Below, piece by piece: positions 23,429 to 33,424 of a stretch of DNA of 64,000 nucleotides. Made by a program: the position numbers and the translations under genes. Under the pieces are notes generated by a model, which saw nothing but the letters and a program-made list of their open reading frames with translations, made no database searches and was not told the DNA's origin. Numbering within the stretch: position 1 is the first letter of the stretch; each line of letters starts with the position of its first letter. Origin of the DNA: Myxocyprinus asiaticus (Eukaryota > Chordata > Actinopteri > Cypriniformes > Catostomidae); assembly GCF_019703515.2 (NCBI RefSeq), contig NC_059347.1, positions 18,312,001-18,376,000 of the forward strand, read 5' to 3'.

Positions 23429-23501
23429 CAGTGTGGGCGAAATCTCCAAAGGCGGTTCTTCTCTCCAGGGCCTTTGGTAGTGGCTTGATTGCAGACTGCC
23501 T
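23429..23501 (-). CDS. specc1: specc1 short linker exon (73 bp)
   Basis: Acceptor attttag and donor gtactt. The exon starts in phase 0 and leaves one base, exactly what the next exon needs. It encodes a basic linker including ALERRTAFGDF. Sequence conservation here is low, so the call rests on splice signals, the two phase matches, and its position 122 bp after the previous exon. It could be alternatively used. I found no competing exon between it and 22052. Confidence 0.72.
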
Positions 23502-23623
23502 CTAAAATAGAACACATATGTCACTGATAACATGTCCCATTGTCTAGACTCTAGATAACATGTCCTGATGCCATGTGCCATGTTCTAGAATAGATCAGTG
23601 GTGTACTCTGGGACCTGTAGTAC

Positions 23624-23724
23624 CTGAATAGGTGAGACAGCAGCAGCAGGGGCTGTTCGGACTGGTATGCCACTCAGGGGGCTTCTGGAAGATGTATGGA
23701 TCTGTACTGAGCTACTAGGTCCAT
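23624..23724 (-). CDS. specc1: specc1 linker exon with [17 protein letters not shown]
   Basis: A 101-bp exon between acceptor ttcctag and donor gtacta. It begins with the two bases that complete an Asn codon and ends in phase 0. It encodes a Ser-rich stretch and then [17 protein letters not shown], which I recognise from SPECC1 and which separates it from SPECC1L, where the corresponding region is different. It is too short to stand out by open-frame length alone. Confidence 0.87.
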
Positions 23725-24240
23725 CTAGGAAAAAGCATTTCAACACTTTTAAATGGCAAGATTAGATTAGATTAGATGCAACTTTAATGTTGTTCAAATT
23801 TAGTACAGAGCCAATGAAATACAATTAGCATCCAACTAGAAGTGTAAATAGCAATTTATTCATAGTAATATGGTGAAAGTGAAAATGTCAAGAGGTAGCT
23901 GTTAAGAGACCAGTCAGAGCAAATGACAAGTAATATAAATAGAGAAGGTCCAGAGTACAGTTAATGAAACGGCAGGCGACCTTTACAGTGTAAATGACAT
24001 AAAAGCATACATAGGGAAAAGTGTAAATAGAATATAAAGTGTATATAAACTGTTTGTGTATAAATAGCATATGCGCAAAAAGGTAGGGTTGAAATGGAAA
24101 ATACAAGGTATAACATCTGGGAATAATAAATGGCAAATTATCATTGCAGTGCAAATGACATGTGTAAAGAATATTTTTGTTGCACAGATAACACAAAAGA
24201 ATCTGGAGAAAATGTTAAACATTGTTAGGTCAATGATATA

Positions 24241-24695
24241 AGGGCCCTCTTTAGACCTAGTATTATGTGTTTTGGGCAATCCGATCACAGGCGATCAGGT
24301 GAGACTCATCACAGTTAACACCTGGTCGTAAATTACATCTCCTGTGACCACTTTAGTTGGAATTTCGATGACAGGGTAAAGACTGCATTTATCACTCCTT
24401 ACATCATTGTGTTATTACATGATGAAAAAGTGCAAAAAAGTTAAAAAATATTGACAATAGGCAGTTGACTGATGTTGGCCGTCCTTCACTGCTGTTCGAA
24501 CGCATTGGAACACAGGAGTGTTTACACTATAGGCACGCAAGCACTCGTGGTCGCATGCGTTTTTGACCAATTACTGTATGAATGTGGTTGAAGAGGACGA
24601 ATCTCAAAACGAACCCCGTTTTACGCCTGTCTTTAGTGTTGTCTTTTCAAATAGATCCCCCAAAAGGCATCTTAATACCAGGTATAAACGAGCCC
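24241..24695. repeat. MITE-like repeat with inverted ends; partial relative near 26230-26420
   Basis: The left end gggccctctttagacctag and right end ataccaggtataaacgagccc are imperfect inverses. An internal block (gactgcatttatca) recurs at about 26338-26351 with neighbouring similarity. Confidence 0.5.
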
Positions 24696-25194
24696 AATAT
24701 GTAGTTAACCGTACCAAAGTCATGGGGACAAAAAATGGAGTTCATATGGTTTTTATATCATTTTATTTTTTCCCCGAGGTCCACATACAGTATAATGATC
24801 TATTGGGTAATGTCAAGGTTTTAAGTTTTAATAAAAAAAATTTTTACACCCTCTCTCTGACCCTTACAATTAAATTTTTTCTTTTTTTTTGCTACTGTGC
24901 CTTTAAGACTTCTATATATGCATGACACCCTCTTCACATGTGAAATGAGTAACAGCGTTTTGCTCATACTGTTAGTAGGCTGCAGGTTTGCTGTTGGGTC
25001 CAATAAAGTTGCCACTGTCTCATTCATCAATAACAGTCTATTTGCAAGGTCTGCATTACATTGTGACAGTTTCATAAAACAATCTCTGCTGAAATGTGCC
25101 ACACAAACTGTTCTGGTCAAACCGAAATGATCAGGCACCTTCGTGAGAACAAACTTCAGGCGCTCGTTTCTCACACTGGGATCCTTCATAAATA

Positions 25195-25725
25195 CACTAT
25201 ATAGCCAAAAGTTTGTGGACACCCCCTTCTAATTAACGAATTTGGTTACTCCATTAAATCCAGTAAAGAAAAATCTTAATGCTTCTTTATGTAATGGCTT
25301 GGGCTTTGTGTACTTCCAAATTTGTGGCAACTGTTTGGGGATAGCCCTTTTCTGTTCCAGCATGACAATGCCCCTGTGAACAAAGTGAGGTCCATAAAGA
25401 AATGGTTTACTGTGTCTGGCGTGGAAGAAATTGACTGGCCTGTAAAAGCCCAGACCTGAACCCCACTGATCATTTTTGGGGTGAACTGGACAGCAACTGT
25501 AAGTCAGGCCCCATCGACCAACATCAGTTCCTGACCTCACTGATAGCCTTGTGTCTGAATGAGGGCAAATCCCTGCAGCCATGTTACTACATACAGTATA
25601 GTGGAAAGCCCTCCCAAAAGAGTGGAAGCTGTTATTACAGCAAAGGGGGAAATTGATGCCTAAGGTTTTGAAATCAAATGTTCATCAAGCACATATGGTG
25701 TCCACAAACTTTTGGCCATATAGTG
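25195..25725 (+). mobile_element. Tc1/mariner relic, internally deleted
   Basis: TA|cactatatagccaaaag at the left and cttttggccatatagtg|TA at the right form near-perfect 30-bp terminal inverted repeats with TA flanks. Inside, 25345-25700 on the plus strand encodes broken remnants of the Tc1 transposase C-terminus (FQHDNAPVNKVRSIKKWF, then stops). The N-terminal half is absent. Confidence 0.8.
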
Positions 25726-27368
25726 TATATGCAGAGTGGAAGGTGCTACACACAGCCAGGAACAGCACAAGGTTTTACAGACTTTCAAACATTTTATTCT
25801 TATGGCTAATTCTTCTTGCATTTTGGAACAACAATATCTATATTTGAATGCTTTCAATGTGATTATATATCTGTCTGGCATCAGTAAGTTGCAGAAGTTC
25901 AGACATTTATGCAGCATACATTCAACAGATGCCCAGCATCTGAATATGACTACTTCCCCATCTAAGCAGTATGTAAGATGAGTAGGATGTTTGAATCCTC
26001 AGTATTCGTAAAACAGAAGGCGAGAAATACCCAGATGCAGAGGTTGCGTTAACTGAAAATTGTCCATCATTTACAGATTTTTTGAAACATTGCTGGATAT
26101 TTTCAAATGCTGTCCATCATTTTGACATTCATTTTTTTTTTTAAATGTTTGAACACAGTGCATCAGTTTTGACTTCACTGTCTCTCTCACACACACTCGC
26201 GCCGTGTTTTGCCCTGTTTATTGCCTGGTAGTATTAAGATGTGTATTAACATGTGCCATCACCATTTACACCTGGTAATGTGCATCTCTTTTGACCAATT
26301 GTGGTCGGATTTCGAGGAGAGGGTTTCTGGATTAATGACTGCATTTATCAGTCATCACGTTACTGCATGATGAGTGTGTGTTACTTTATTATAATAGCGA
26401 AAAAAAGTACAATAACTAAGTGAAAGCGCGAAAGTAGCTTATTGTTTCTGCAAATTATTTGCGTTTAATCTAAGTGCAAACATTATGTTTAGGGCAGAAT
26501 TGTGAGTTATTTTAGGGGAGTAACTGTATTTAGAGCTTCAGAGATGTGTGTGCTTCTCATCTGTGACACTTTATAGTGATATAAGGCACACTGAATAAGT
26601 TCAGTGAAATTGTGTATGTATGCATGTGCACTTTCAAATTTTCTGATCAGATGTTTCTTTCCTTTAAAAGCTGCACGTAACCAGCAAAGTAAAAATCAGT
26701 TGTCAGTTGATTGACAGGTAAAACTTTCACCAAAAAACTCCTTGATTTCAACAGACTTGTGTTTGGAGAGTCAAAAAATATATAATTTAAGTCTATCCAC
26801 TGTCATGTACAGTATATGCCATTAAAATGGATGATACGCCCCTGAATATATTTATAAAATTAAAACAAGTATGATGGATAAATAGACCATGACGGAAATT
26901 TTACAACTCAGTCCATCGGAGTGATGTATTAAGATTTTTTCTAGTGCAACATCTGCCCAGATGACCTACTGCATCCAACGAGATTCTTACGTGCCCATCC
27001 ACTGGACACTGTACTATCCCTTAATGCCACTGGATCTGAGGAGACACTACATTCAAAACAGCAAATAAAAAAAAATAAAAAAACCTCTGAGAATCATGAC
27101 TTGGGCAGCTCTTTTCAACTGAAAGTACTATTATACCAAGAAAGTTGTTTCTTGTGGTTAAATTGTAAATTGGCACATATTTGGCCATTTTGCAATTATA
27201 GGCATCGGCCAATAAACCTGTTCGATTGGCCAATTAACAAAAGCATTAACTTTTCCTTGTGTCAGTTCCAAAATCTACCAATAAATTTGACGATGTATAG
27301 TCAACACTCTGTTTTATTTTATTTTATTTTATTTATTTTTTTACATTTTATGCATAAAATAAGTGTTT
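25726..27368. other. Intron sequence, no gene seen
   Basis: AT-rich. It holds a weak relative of the 24241-24695 repeat at 26230-26420 and a (TTTTA)n run near 27310-27335 just before DIRS copy 2. Confidence 0.55.
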
Positions 27369-27556
27369 GTTCCCTATCTGTCACTCACTCGACGTTGTGT
27401 CGATGTAGTGACACTAGGTGTCACTCTTGGGAGCCCAAAACACCTCTAATCTTTGAAAAAAGGCCATTGAGAATTGGCGAGTGAATTTGCATGCCACTCC
27501 CTCGGACATACGGGTATAAAAGGAGCTGGTATGCAACCACTCATTCAGACTCATTC
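27369..27556 (+). repeat. DIRS copy 2 left ITR
   Basis: The inverse of the right ITR at about 33238-33400. It ends near cactcattcag. It holds the family's conserved blocks cgatgtagtgacactagg, gcatgccactccc and the TATA box. Confidence 0.88.
27515..27522 (+). promoter_or_regulatory. TATA box in DIRS left ITR
   Basis: TATAAAAG in the context acgggTATAAAAGgagctgg, about 245 bases before the gag ATG. It is conserved in copies 2, 3 and 4 and in every right ITR (reversed), so it is probably the element's inward promoter. Confidence 0.6.
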
Positions 27557-27759
27557 AGTGCACTGAATACAATACCTCTAGAAAAATGAACCTCGCTAAA
27601 GACTGCTGGATTTGACAGCGCATTTCAGCGGCTTCTCCCCCTCTGTGCCTGTGCAGTGCAGAGAACGCCCCTGGGCGCTTCGGCAGAGCAAAAAAAAGTA
27701 TATTCTGAAAAGAGTATATTTTCCATTCATAAATGCACACACGGAACGTCTTTTTAAAG

Positions 27760-29480
27760 ATGCCCTTCCGTTTGTGTGTTATTCCTGGTTGCAGTCGCTA
27801 TCTCTCTGCTTCCGATGGCCGCGATCGCTGTCTTACGTGTCTGGGCGCTGCCCACGCGGAGACATCATTCGTGGATGGATCATGTCCTCATTGCGAGAAC
27901 ATGACCATGGCAACGTTGTGGTCGTGGCTTGCATTCATAAGAAAGCAAGCCACCCCAGCGGCTCCACGCCTCGGTCCTTCTACCTACAGGTATTAGGCTG
28001 TGCCGGTTAGCACTGGGAGCGATTTGGGGACCTCAATGGGACCACCTCTGCCGGGTATACCCCCACGGACCTCCCATTCCCCAGCACGCTCGCTTGCCCC
28101 GATCGCGGGCTCGTCTCAGGGCAGGTTCAACATCTCATTTGGCGCCCCGGAAGATGACGAGTTATCGAGCGCAGCATCGGAGAGCGGGCTCGTCCCGTCT
28201 GACGCTGAGGCTTCAGCTGGGCTTCCTCCTTCGGGAACAGTCGCCCAGTCTCAGGCCGACGTGGAAATGACAGACATGCTTTCCCGGGTGGCTGCGAGCG
28301 TCGGGCTAGAGTGGAACCCTCCACTCTCCCCTGAACCCTTGTGGCTCGACGATTGGTTCCTGGACTCGGGGCGCCGCCCACATCCGCGCCCCGCCCCAGT
28401 TCCTTTCTTCCCGGAAGTGCATGAGGAGCTGACAAGGTCGTGGTAGGCACCTTTTACTGCCCAGTCCCGATCTTTCAGCTCCCCCACTCTCGCTACCCTC
28501 GAAGGTGGAGCAGCCAGGGGGTATTCGGTGATCCCTCAGGTGGAAAAGGTGCTCACGGTGCACATATGTCCGCAGAGCGCCGCCACCTGACGCGGGCGCC
28601 CGATGCACCCATCCAAGGCCTGTAGGTTTATGCCGTCTCTGACGGCTAAGGCCTATGGTGCCGCTGGACAAGCCACCTCCGCCCTGCACGCCATGGCTCT
28701 CCTGCAAGTACACCAAGCCAAGGCGCTAAAAGAACTCCATGAGGGTAGTTCTGACCCGGGATTGATACAAGAACTGCGCTCGGCGACCGACCTCACTCTC
28801 CGGGTGACGAAGTTCACAGCGCGGTCTCTCGGGCAGGCGATGTCCACTCTTGTGGTCCTGGAACGCCACCTCTGGCTCAACTTGGTAGAGATGTGAGAGG
28901 CCGACAAGGCACGGTTCCTTGACGCCCCCATCTCCCAGGTTGGCCTGTTTCCGCCATCGAGGACTTTGCCCAGCAGTTCTCGATGGTGAAGAAGAAGGAG
29001 GCTATAAAGCACATCCTGCCCCAGCATGGCTCAAGATCCTGTACCCCATCTGCTCATCGCCAAGGGTGTCTCCCTGCAGCAACATCTCCGCCGCAGCCCG
29101 CCCCGTGGCCCTGCCCTGCAGGAAGCAGACGCCCCCTGTCTCATGGCCGGCCACCAAGAACCCGAGGAAGGCTTCGAAGCACCCCTGAGACGGGCGACAC
29201 AGGGGCAAGGAGACCCATCTCCTTAGAGCTGGTGCACAGACCACTCCATCCCCCGGTGGAGGGCCGGGAGGAGAATCTTTTGTTTCCTTTTTTGCCGCAT
29301 GCCCCAGAGGCTGCAGTACCAAAAGGTTCAGCAAAAGAGCAGTTTCCTTGTTTCCTGGGTCACATGTCCGGTGTGCAGGGCCGTCGTCATGACCGCCGTC
29401 CACCGTTCCTTTTTGGCAGGTTTGGCGCTCCAGCGGTGGACCCCCCGCCCCTGGGCTCCCAGCTGTGGCACGAATAACTC
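27760..29480 (+). pseudogene. DIRS copy 2 gag-like ORF1, frameshifted
   Basis: Starts at the ATG at 27760 (MPFRLCVIPGC...), shared by copies 3 and 4. The N-terminus has a zinc-finger-like pattern: C-x4-C, C-x2-C, His, then CPHC. A frameshift near 27990-28000 leads into an acidic Ser/Pro-rich part (EDDELSSAASESG, 28000-28446), ending in a TAG where copy 4 still reads on. The later part (28603-28896) has ALHAMALLQVHQAKALKEL, a helical stretch retained in copy 4. It probably binds element RNA or forms the particle. There are at least three breaks. Confidence 0.8.
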
Positions 29481-29776
29481 CACACGGGATTAGTGCCGAT
29501 GGACTTTGGGGACGAGTCTCCTCCTCCCCCTCCTCGGCCAATCTGATGGTGGGCGGCAGGAGCCAGGTAAGTGCTTTGATGTTCCTCGACTCAGCACAGC
29601 CACGGGGCTCGAGTCCCCTTGACGTGGCACCTTGAGCTCCGCCCCGCTGCGAGGCCCCACCTGCTGGTACGTCCAACACGATTATCCCCTTGGTCCCCCT
29701 CGCCTGGAGTTTGGATGCGTGGCTTGCGCTTTCCAACCCGTCACGATGGCTGACCCGGACCGTCTGACTCGGCTAC

Positions 29777-30751
29777 GTGATTCAATTCACCAGGTGCCCA
29801 CCCAGGTTCAGCGCCATCCAATTCACATCGGTGAAGGGCAAGAACGGCGCTACCTTGCATGCGGAGATCGCGACCCTCCTGAGCAAGGGCGTGATGGAGC
29901 CTGTCCCTCCAGCCGAGATGAGGAAAGGGATCTACAGCCCTTACATCATCGTACCGAAGAAAGGCGGTGGGTTGAGACCAATCTTGGACCTGCGAGTACT
30001 GAACCGGGCCTTGCACAGACTCCCATTCAAGATGCTGACACAAAAAAGCATTCTAGCGAGCGTCCAACATCTAGATTGGTTCGCGGTGGTAGACCCGAAG
30101 GATGCGTACTTCCACGTCTCGGTCCTGCCTCGACACAGACCCTTCCTGTGGTTTGCTTCGAGGGCCAAGCGTACCAGTACAAGGTCCTCCCCTTCGGCCT
30201 GTCCTTGTCCCCTCGCGTCTTCATGAAGATCGCGGAGGCAGCCCTTGCCCCGCTAAGGGAAGTGGGCATCCGCATTCTCAACTATCTTGACGACTGGCTG
30301 ATCTTAGCTCACTCTCGAGAGTTGCTATGCGCACACAGGGACCTCGTGCTTCGACACCTCAGCCGACTGGGGCTTCGGGTCAACTGGGAAAAGAGCAAGC
30401 TCTCCCCAGTTCAGAGCATCTCTTTTCTCGGTCTGGAGTTGTACTTGGTCTCAATGACAGCCCGTCTCATGAACGAATGCGCTCAGTCAGTGCTGAACTG
30501 TCTGAAGGCATTCAGACAGAGGACAGCGGTTTCACTGAAAATTTTTCAGAGGCTCCTGGGGCATATGGCAACCTCAGCGACGGCCACACTGCTCGGGTTG
30601 ATGCATATGAGACCGCTTCAGCACTGGCTTCAGGCTCGAGTCTCAAGATGGGCATGGCGCCACGGGACACATCACGTGGCCATCACGCCGATCTGTCACC
30701 ACTTCTTCAGCCCTTGGACCGACCTGGCATTTCTACGGGCAGGTTTTCCCT
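29777..30751 (+). pseudogene. DIRS copy 2 reverse transcriptase, one frameshift
   Basis: Frame 29777-30226 gives fingers and palm: SPYIIVPKKGGGLRPILDLR, DPKDAYFHVSV (first catalytic Asp), RHRPFLWF. A one-base loss near 30153 moves the rest to the frame ending at 30753: QYKVLPFGLSLSP, YLDDW at 30283-30297 (catalytic Asp pair), then the thumb with SFLGLELY and LLGHMAT. A frameshift near 30745 separates it from RNase H. Apart from these it looks intact. Confidence 0.88.
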
Positions 30752-31640
30752 AGAGCAGGTCTCCAGATGCGTCGTGGTTACAACAGAGGCCTCCAAGATG
30801 GGCTGGGGCACCGTATGCAACGGGCACACAGCCACCGGTTCTTGGACTGGCCCGCAGCTTTGGCACACCAACTGCCTAGAGTTGTTGGCAGTACTGCTCG
30901 CCTTGCGGAGGTTTCGGCTGTTGATCCAGGGCAAGCACGTGTTGCTCCGGATGGACAACACAGCGATGGTAGCTTACATCAACCGCCGAGGAGGTCTACG
31001 CTCCCATCGCATGTCACAACTCGCCCGCCGTCTCTTCCTCTGGAGTCAGCAGCACCTCAAGTCGCTACGAGCCACTCACATCCTGGGCGACCTCAACACC
31101 GCAGCGGACACACTGTCACGTCAGGTTACCCTCAGGGGAGAGTGGAGACTCCACCCTCAGGTGGTCCAGCTGATTTGGAGTTGATTCGGTCAAGCACAGG
31201 TAGACCTGTTTGCTTCCCGGGAATCCTCCCACTGCCCACTTTGGTACGTCCTGACCGAGGCACCTCTTGGTATAGACGCGTTGGAACACAGCTGGCCCCC
31301 TGGACTACGCAAGTATGCGTTTCCCCCAGTGAGCCTACTTGCACAGACCCTGTGCAAGATCAGGGAGGACGGGGAGCAGGTCATCCTAGTAAAACCCTAC
31401 ATGCCCACCCAGATATGGTTCTCTGATCTCACGCTCCTCACGAGTTCCCCTGAGGAAGGACCTTCTTTCTCAAGGACGGGGCACCATCTGGCACCCGCGA
31501 CCAGACCTCTGGAATCTCCACGTCTGGCCCTTGAATGGGATGTGGAGGACTTAAGTGGCCTACCACCTGCAGTGATAGACACGATCACTCAGGCTAGGGC
31601 TCCCTCTACGAGGCGCCTGTATGCCTTGAAGTGGCGTTAG
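30752..31640 (+). pseudogene. DIRS copy 2 RNase H and methylase-like region
   Basis: RNase H: VVVTTEASKMGWG (Glu where a catalytic Asp is usual; the same in copy 3), NCLELLAV (Glu), RMDNTAMVAYINRRGG (Asp), GDLNTAADTLSR (Asp). A TGA at about 31182-31184 follows, then DLFASRESS, WPPGLRKYAFPPVSLL and VILVKPYMP, the segment that in DIRS elements corresponds to a DAM-methylase-like domain. A net loss of about 17 bases near 31440 brings the recombinase frame into line with this one. Confidence 0.82.
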
Positions 31641-32522
31641 TTCGCTAAGTGGTGTTCTACCCGACGGGAAGACCCCCAGAGATGCGCAGTCAGATCGGTG
31701 CTTTCCTTCCTGCAGGAGAGATTGGAGTGGCTGCTGTCCCCCTCCACCTTGAAGGTAGATGCAGTAGATAGTAAGTACTTGGGGAAGCACGACTTGATCA
31801 TCAGGTTCCTGAGAGGCGCTAGGAGGTTGAACCCCTCTAGACTGCGCCTCGTTCCCCCGTGGGACCTCTCTGTAGTTCTTCAGGGTCTTCAGGGAGCTCC
31901 CTTTGAGCCCTTGGAGTCAGCTGAGCTTAAGGCACTCTCTTTCAAGACTGCCCTCCTGACTGCGCTCACTTCCATCAAGAGGGTAGGGGACCTGCAAGCC
32001 TTCTCTGTCAGTGAATCGTGCCTGGAGTTCGGTCCGGGTCACGTGATCCTGAGACCCCGACCGGGCTATGTGCCCAAGGTTCCCACGACCCCTTTTAGGG
32101 ATCAGGTGGTGAACCTGCAAGCGCTGCCCCAGGAGGAGGCAGACCCAGCCTTGGCGTTGCTGAGTCCGGTGCGAGCTTTATGCATCTATTTCGATCGCAT
32201 GCAGAGCTTTAGAAGCTCTGAGCAGCTCAGTGTCTGCTTTGGTGGACAGTGGAAAGGAATCTCTGTCTCCAAACAGAGGATCACCCACTGGGTCATTGAC
32301 GCCACTGCTACGGCATATCAAGCTCAGGACGTGCCACCCCCTGCGGGGTTACGAGCCCACTCTACCAGGAGTGTGGCGGCATCTTGGGCCCTGGCCAGTG
32401 GCGCCTCTTTGGCAGACATCTGTAGAGCAGCGGGCTGGGCAACACCCAACACCTTTGCGAGGTTCTACAATCTGCGGGTTGAGTCGGTTTCGTCCCGTGT
32501 AGTGGCAGGCACAAGCAGGTAA
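31573..32522 (+). pseudogene. DIRS copy 2 tyrosine recombinase, one in-frame stop
   Basis: A single frame reads from TITQARAPSTRRLYALKWR through a TAG at about 31638-31640 to the stop at 32520-32522. It has the core-binding domain (VLSFLQERLE), the first Arg region (SIKRVGDLQAFSVS), the HSTR box at 32358-32369 and FARFYNL with Tyr at 32466-32468. A deletion relative to copies 1 and 3 removes about 7 codons after LKV (YIAAITAHH in copy 1). The enzyme would circularise or integrate cDNA by strand exchange. Confidence 0.86.
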
Positions 32523-33098
32523 GTTCCGGGACAGTTGGCCGGGTGTACCGCTTGCGCATAGCGCCTTTCCCCTCCCTTGAGGGGAAGACGTGTGCTCTTG
32601 ACTCCCAGTAGTGTTCACAGACTGTGATCCCTGGATGACTTTCCTCCTTAGCCCTGTAGCAGTCGAGTTTGCAGAGAAACTCGCTGCCGGCTCAGTAAGT
32701 GCGCTGGTAAGGCCCTGTTCTGAGGTAGGTGCTCTGCATGTGGTGGTTCCCCATAGGTAACCCCGTGTGTTATATCTTCCGTAAAATTGTTTCCCTCTTG
32801 GTAAACTACGTCTTCCTTGAGCAGAGGGCCCTCTGTTCCGGTCACCATACTTGTAGAATCTCCTCCACCCTTGGGTAGGACCTACCATGTGACTTTCCAC
32901 ATGACATACTTCCGACAAGACTCGGTAAGATCATGTGATGTATTTCCACTTGAAGTACCCCCCCCCCTTTGATGCTCATAAAGAGTGTTGGGGGAGGTTA
33001 CGTGACGGCCTGGTGCGCTGGCTACGAGGTACACAGCAGTCTGCCCGTCACACACTGCCACTTCACGTAACAGTTCAGCTAGTTGTGGCATTTTGTAT
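32523..33098 (+). other. DIRS copy 2 3' untranslated stretch
   Basis: Non-coding, homologous to the corresponding stretch of copies 1, 3 and 4. Shorter than in copies 1 and 3: it lacks the C-rich/G-rich block that they share. Confidence 0.65.
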
Positions 33099-33216
33099 AG
33101 GGACCCCTAGTGTCACTACATCGACACAACGTCGAGTGAGTGACAGATAGGGAACGTCCTGGTTACTTTCGTAACCTCCGTTCCCTGATGGAGGGAACAA
33201 GACGTTGTGTCCCTCT
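33099..33216 (+). repeat. DIRS copy 2 internal complementary region (ICR)
   Basis: 33099-33155 is the reverse complement of the left terminus (ends cagatagggaac). From 33156, gtcctggttactttcgtaac onward is the reverse complement of the right terminus. Read on the minus strand it is a right-end/left-end junction, as expected if the ICR templates closure of a circular DNA intermediate in DIRS replication. Confidence 0.85.
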
Positions 33217-33237
33217 TGCCACAACGCTGAACTACCC

Positions 33238-33424
33238 GCTGAGCTCCTTTTATACCCGTATGTCCGGGGGAGTGGCATGCAAATTCCACTTGCCAATTCT
33301 CATTGGCCTTTTTTCAAAGATCAGATGTGTTTCGGGCTCCCAAGTGTGACCCCTAGTGTCACTACATTGACACAACGTCTCGTTCCCTCCATCAGGGAAC
33401 GGAGGTTACGAAAGTAACCAGGAC
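33238..33424 (+). repeat. DIRS copy 2 right ITR with terminal extension
   Basis: Inverse of the left ITR up to about 33382, then an extension with GTTCCCT-ccatc-AGGGAAC and GGTTAC-gaaa-GTAACC that the left ITR lacks. It lacks about 10 bases (around 33240) present in copies 1 and 3. Confidence 0.85.
33247..33254 (-). promoter_or_regulatory. TATA box in DIRS right ITR, facing inward on the minus strand
   Basis: cttttata reads TATAAAAG on the minus strand, the mirror of the left ITR promoter. Transcription from here would be antisense to the element and, for copies 1 and 2, in the specc1 sense direction. Confidence 0.5.

Larger units (their letters stand above)
27369..33424 (+). mobile_element. 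DIRS-like retrotransposon copy 2, near full length (6056 bp)
   Basis: Left ITR, gag-like ORF, RT, RNase H, methylase-like segment, tyrosine recombinase, 3' untranslated stretch, ICR and right ITR all occur in order. The total length is close to that of known zebrafish DIRS elements. The left end starts gttccctatctg after the flank ...gttt. The right end finishes ggttacgaaagtaaccaggac and is followed by att, where GTT would be expected. No target duplication is seen, as expected for tyrosine-recombinase insertion. All ORFs carry frameshifts or stops, but few. It lies antisense to specc1. Confidence 0.93.

Noticed and set aside
29002..29736. 244-codon minus-strand open frame
   Set aside because: Antisense to the GC-rich gag/RT leader of DIRS copy 2; composition effect with no domain.
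29632..30150. First 170 codons of the 373-codon frame ending at 30753 as a separate protein
   Set aside because: This part is the out-of-frame shadow of RT; only the part after about 30153 is genuine RT.
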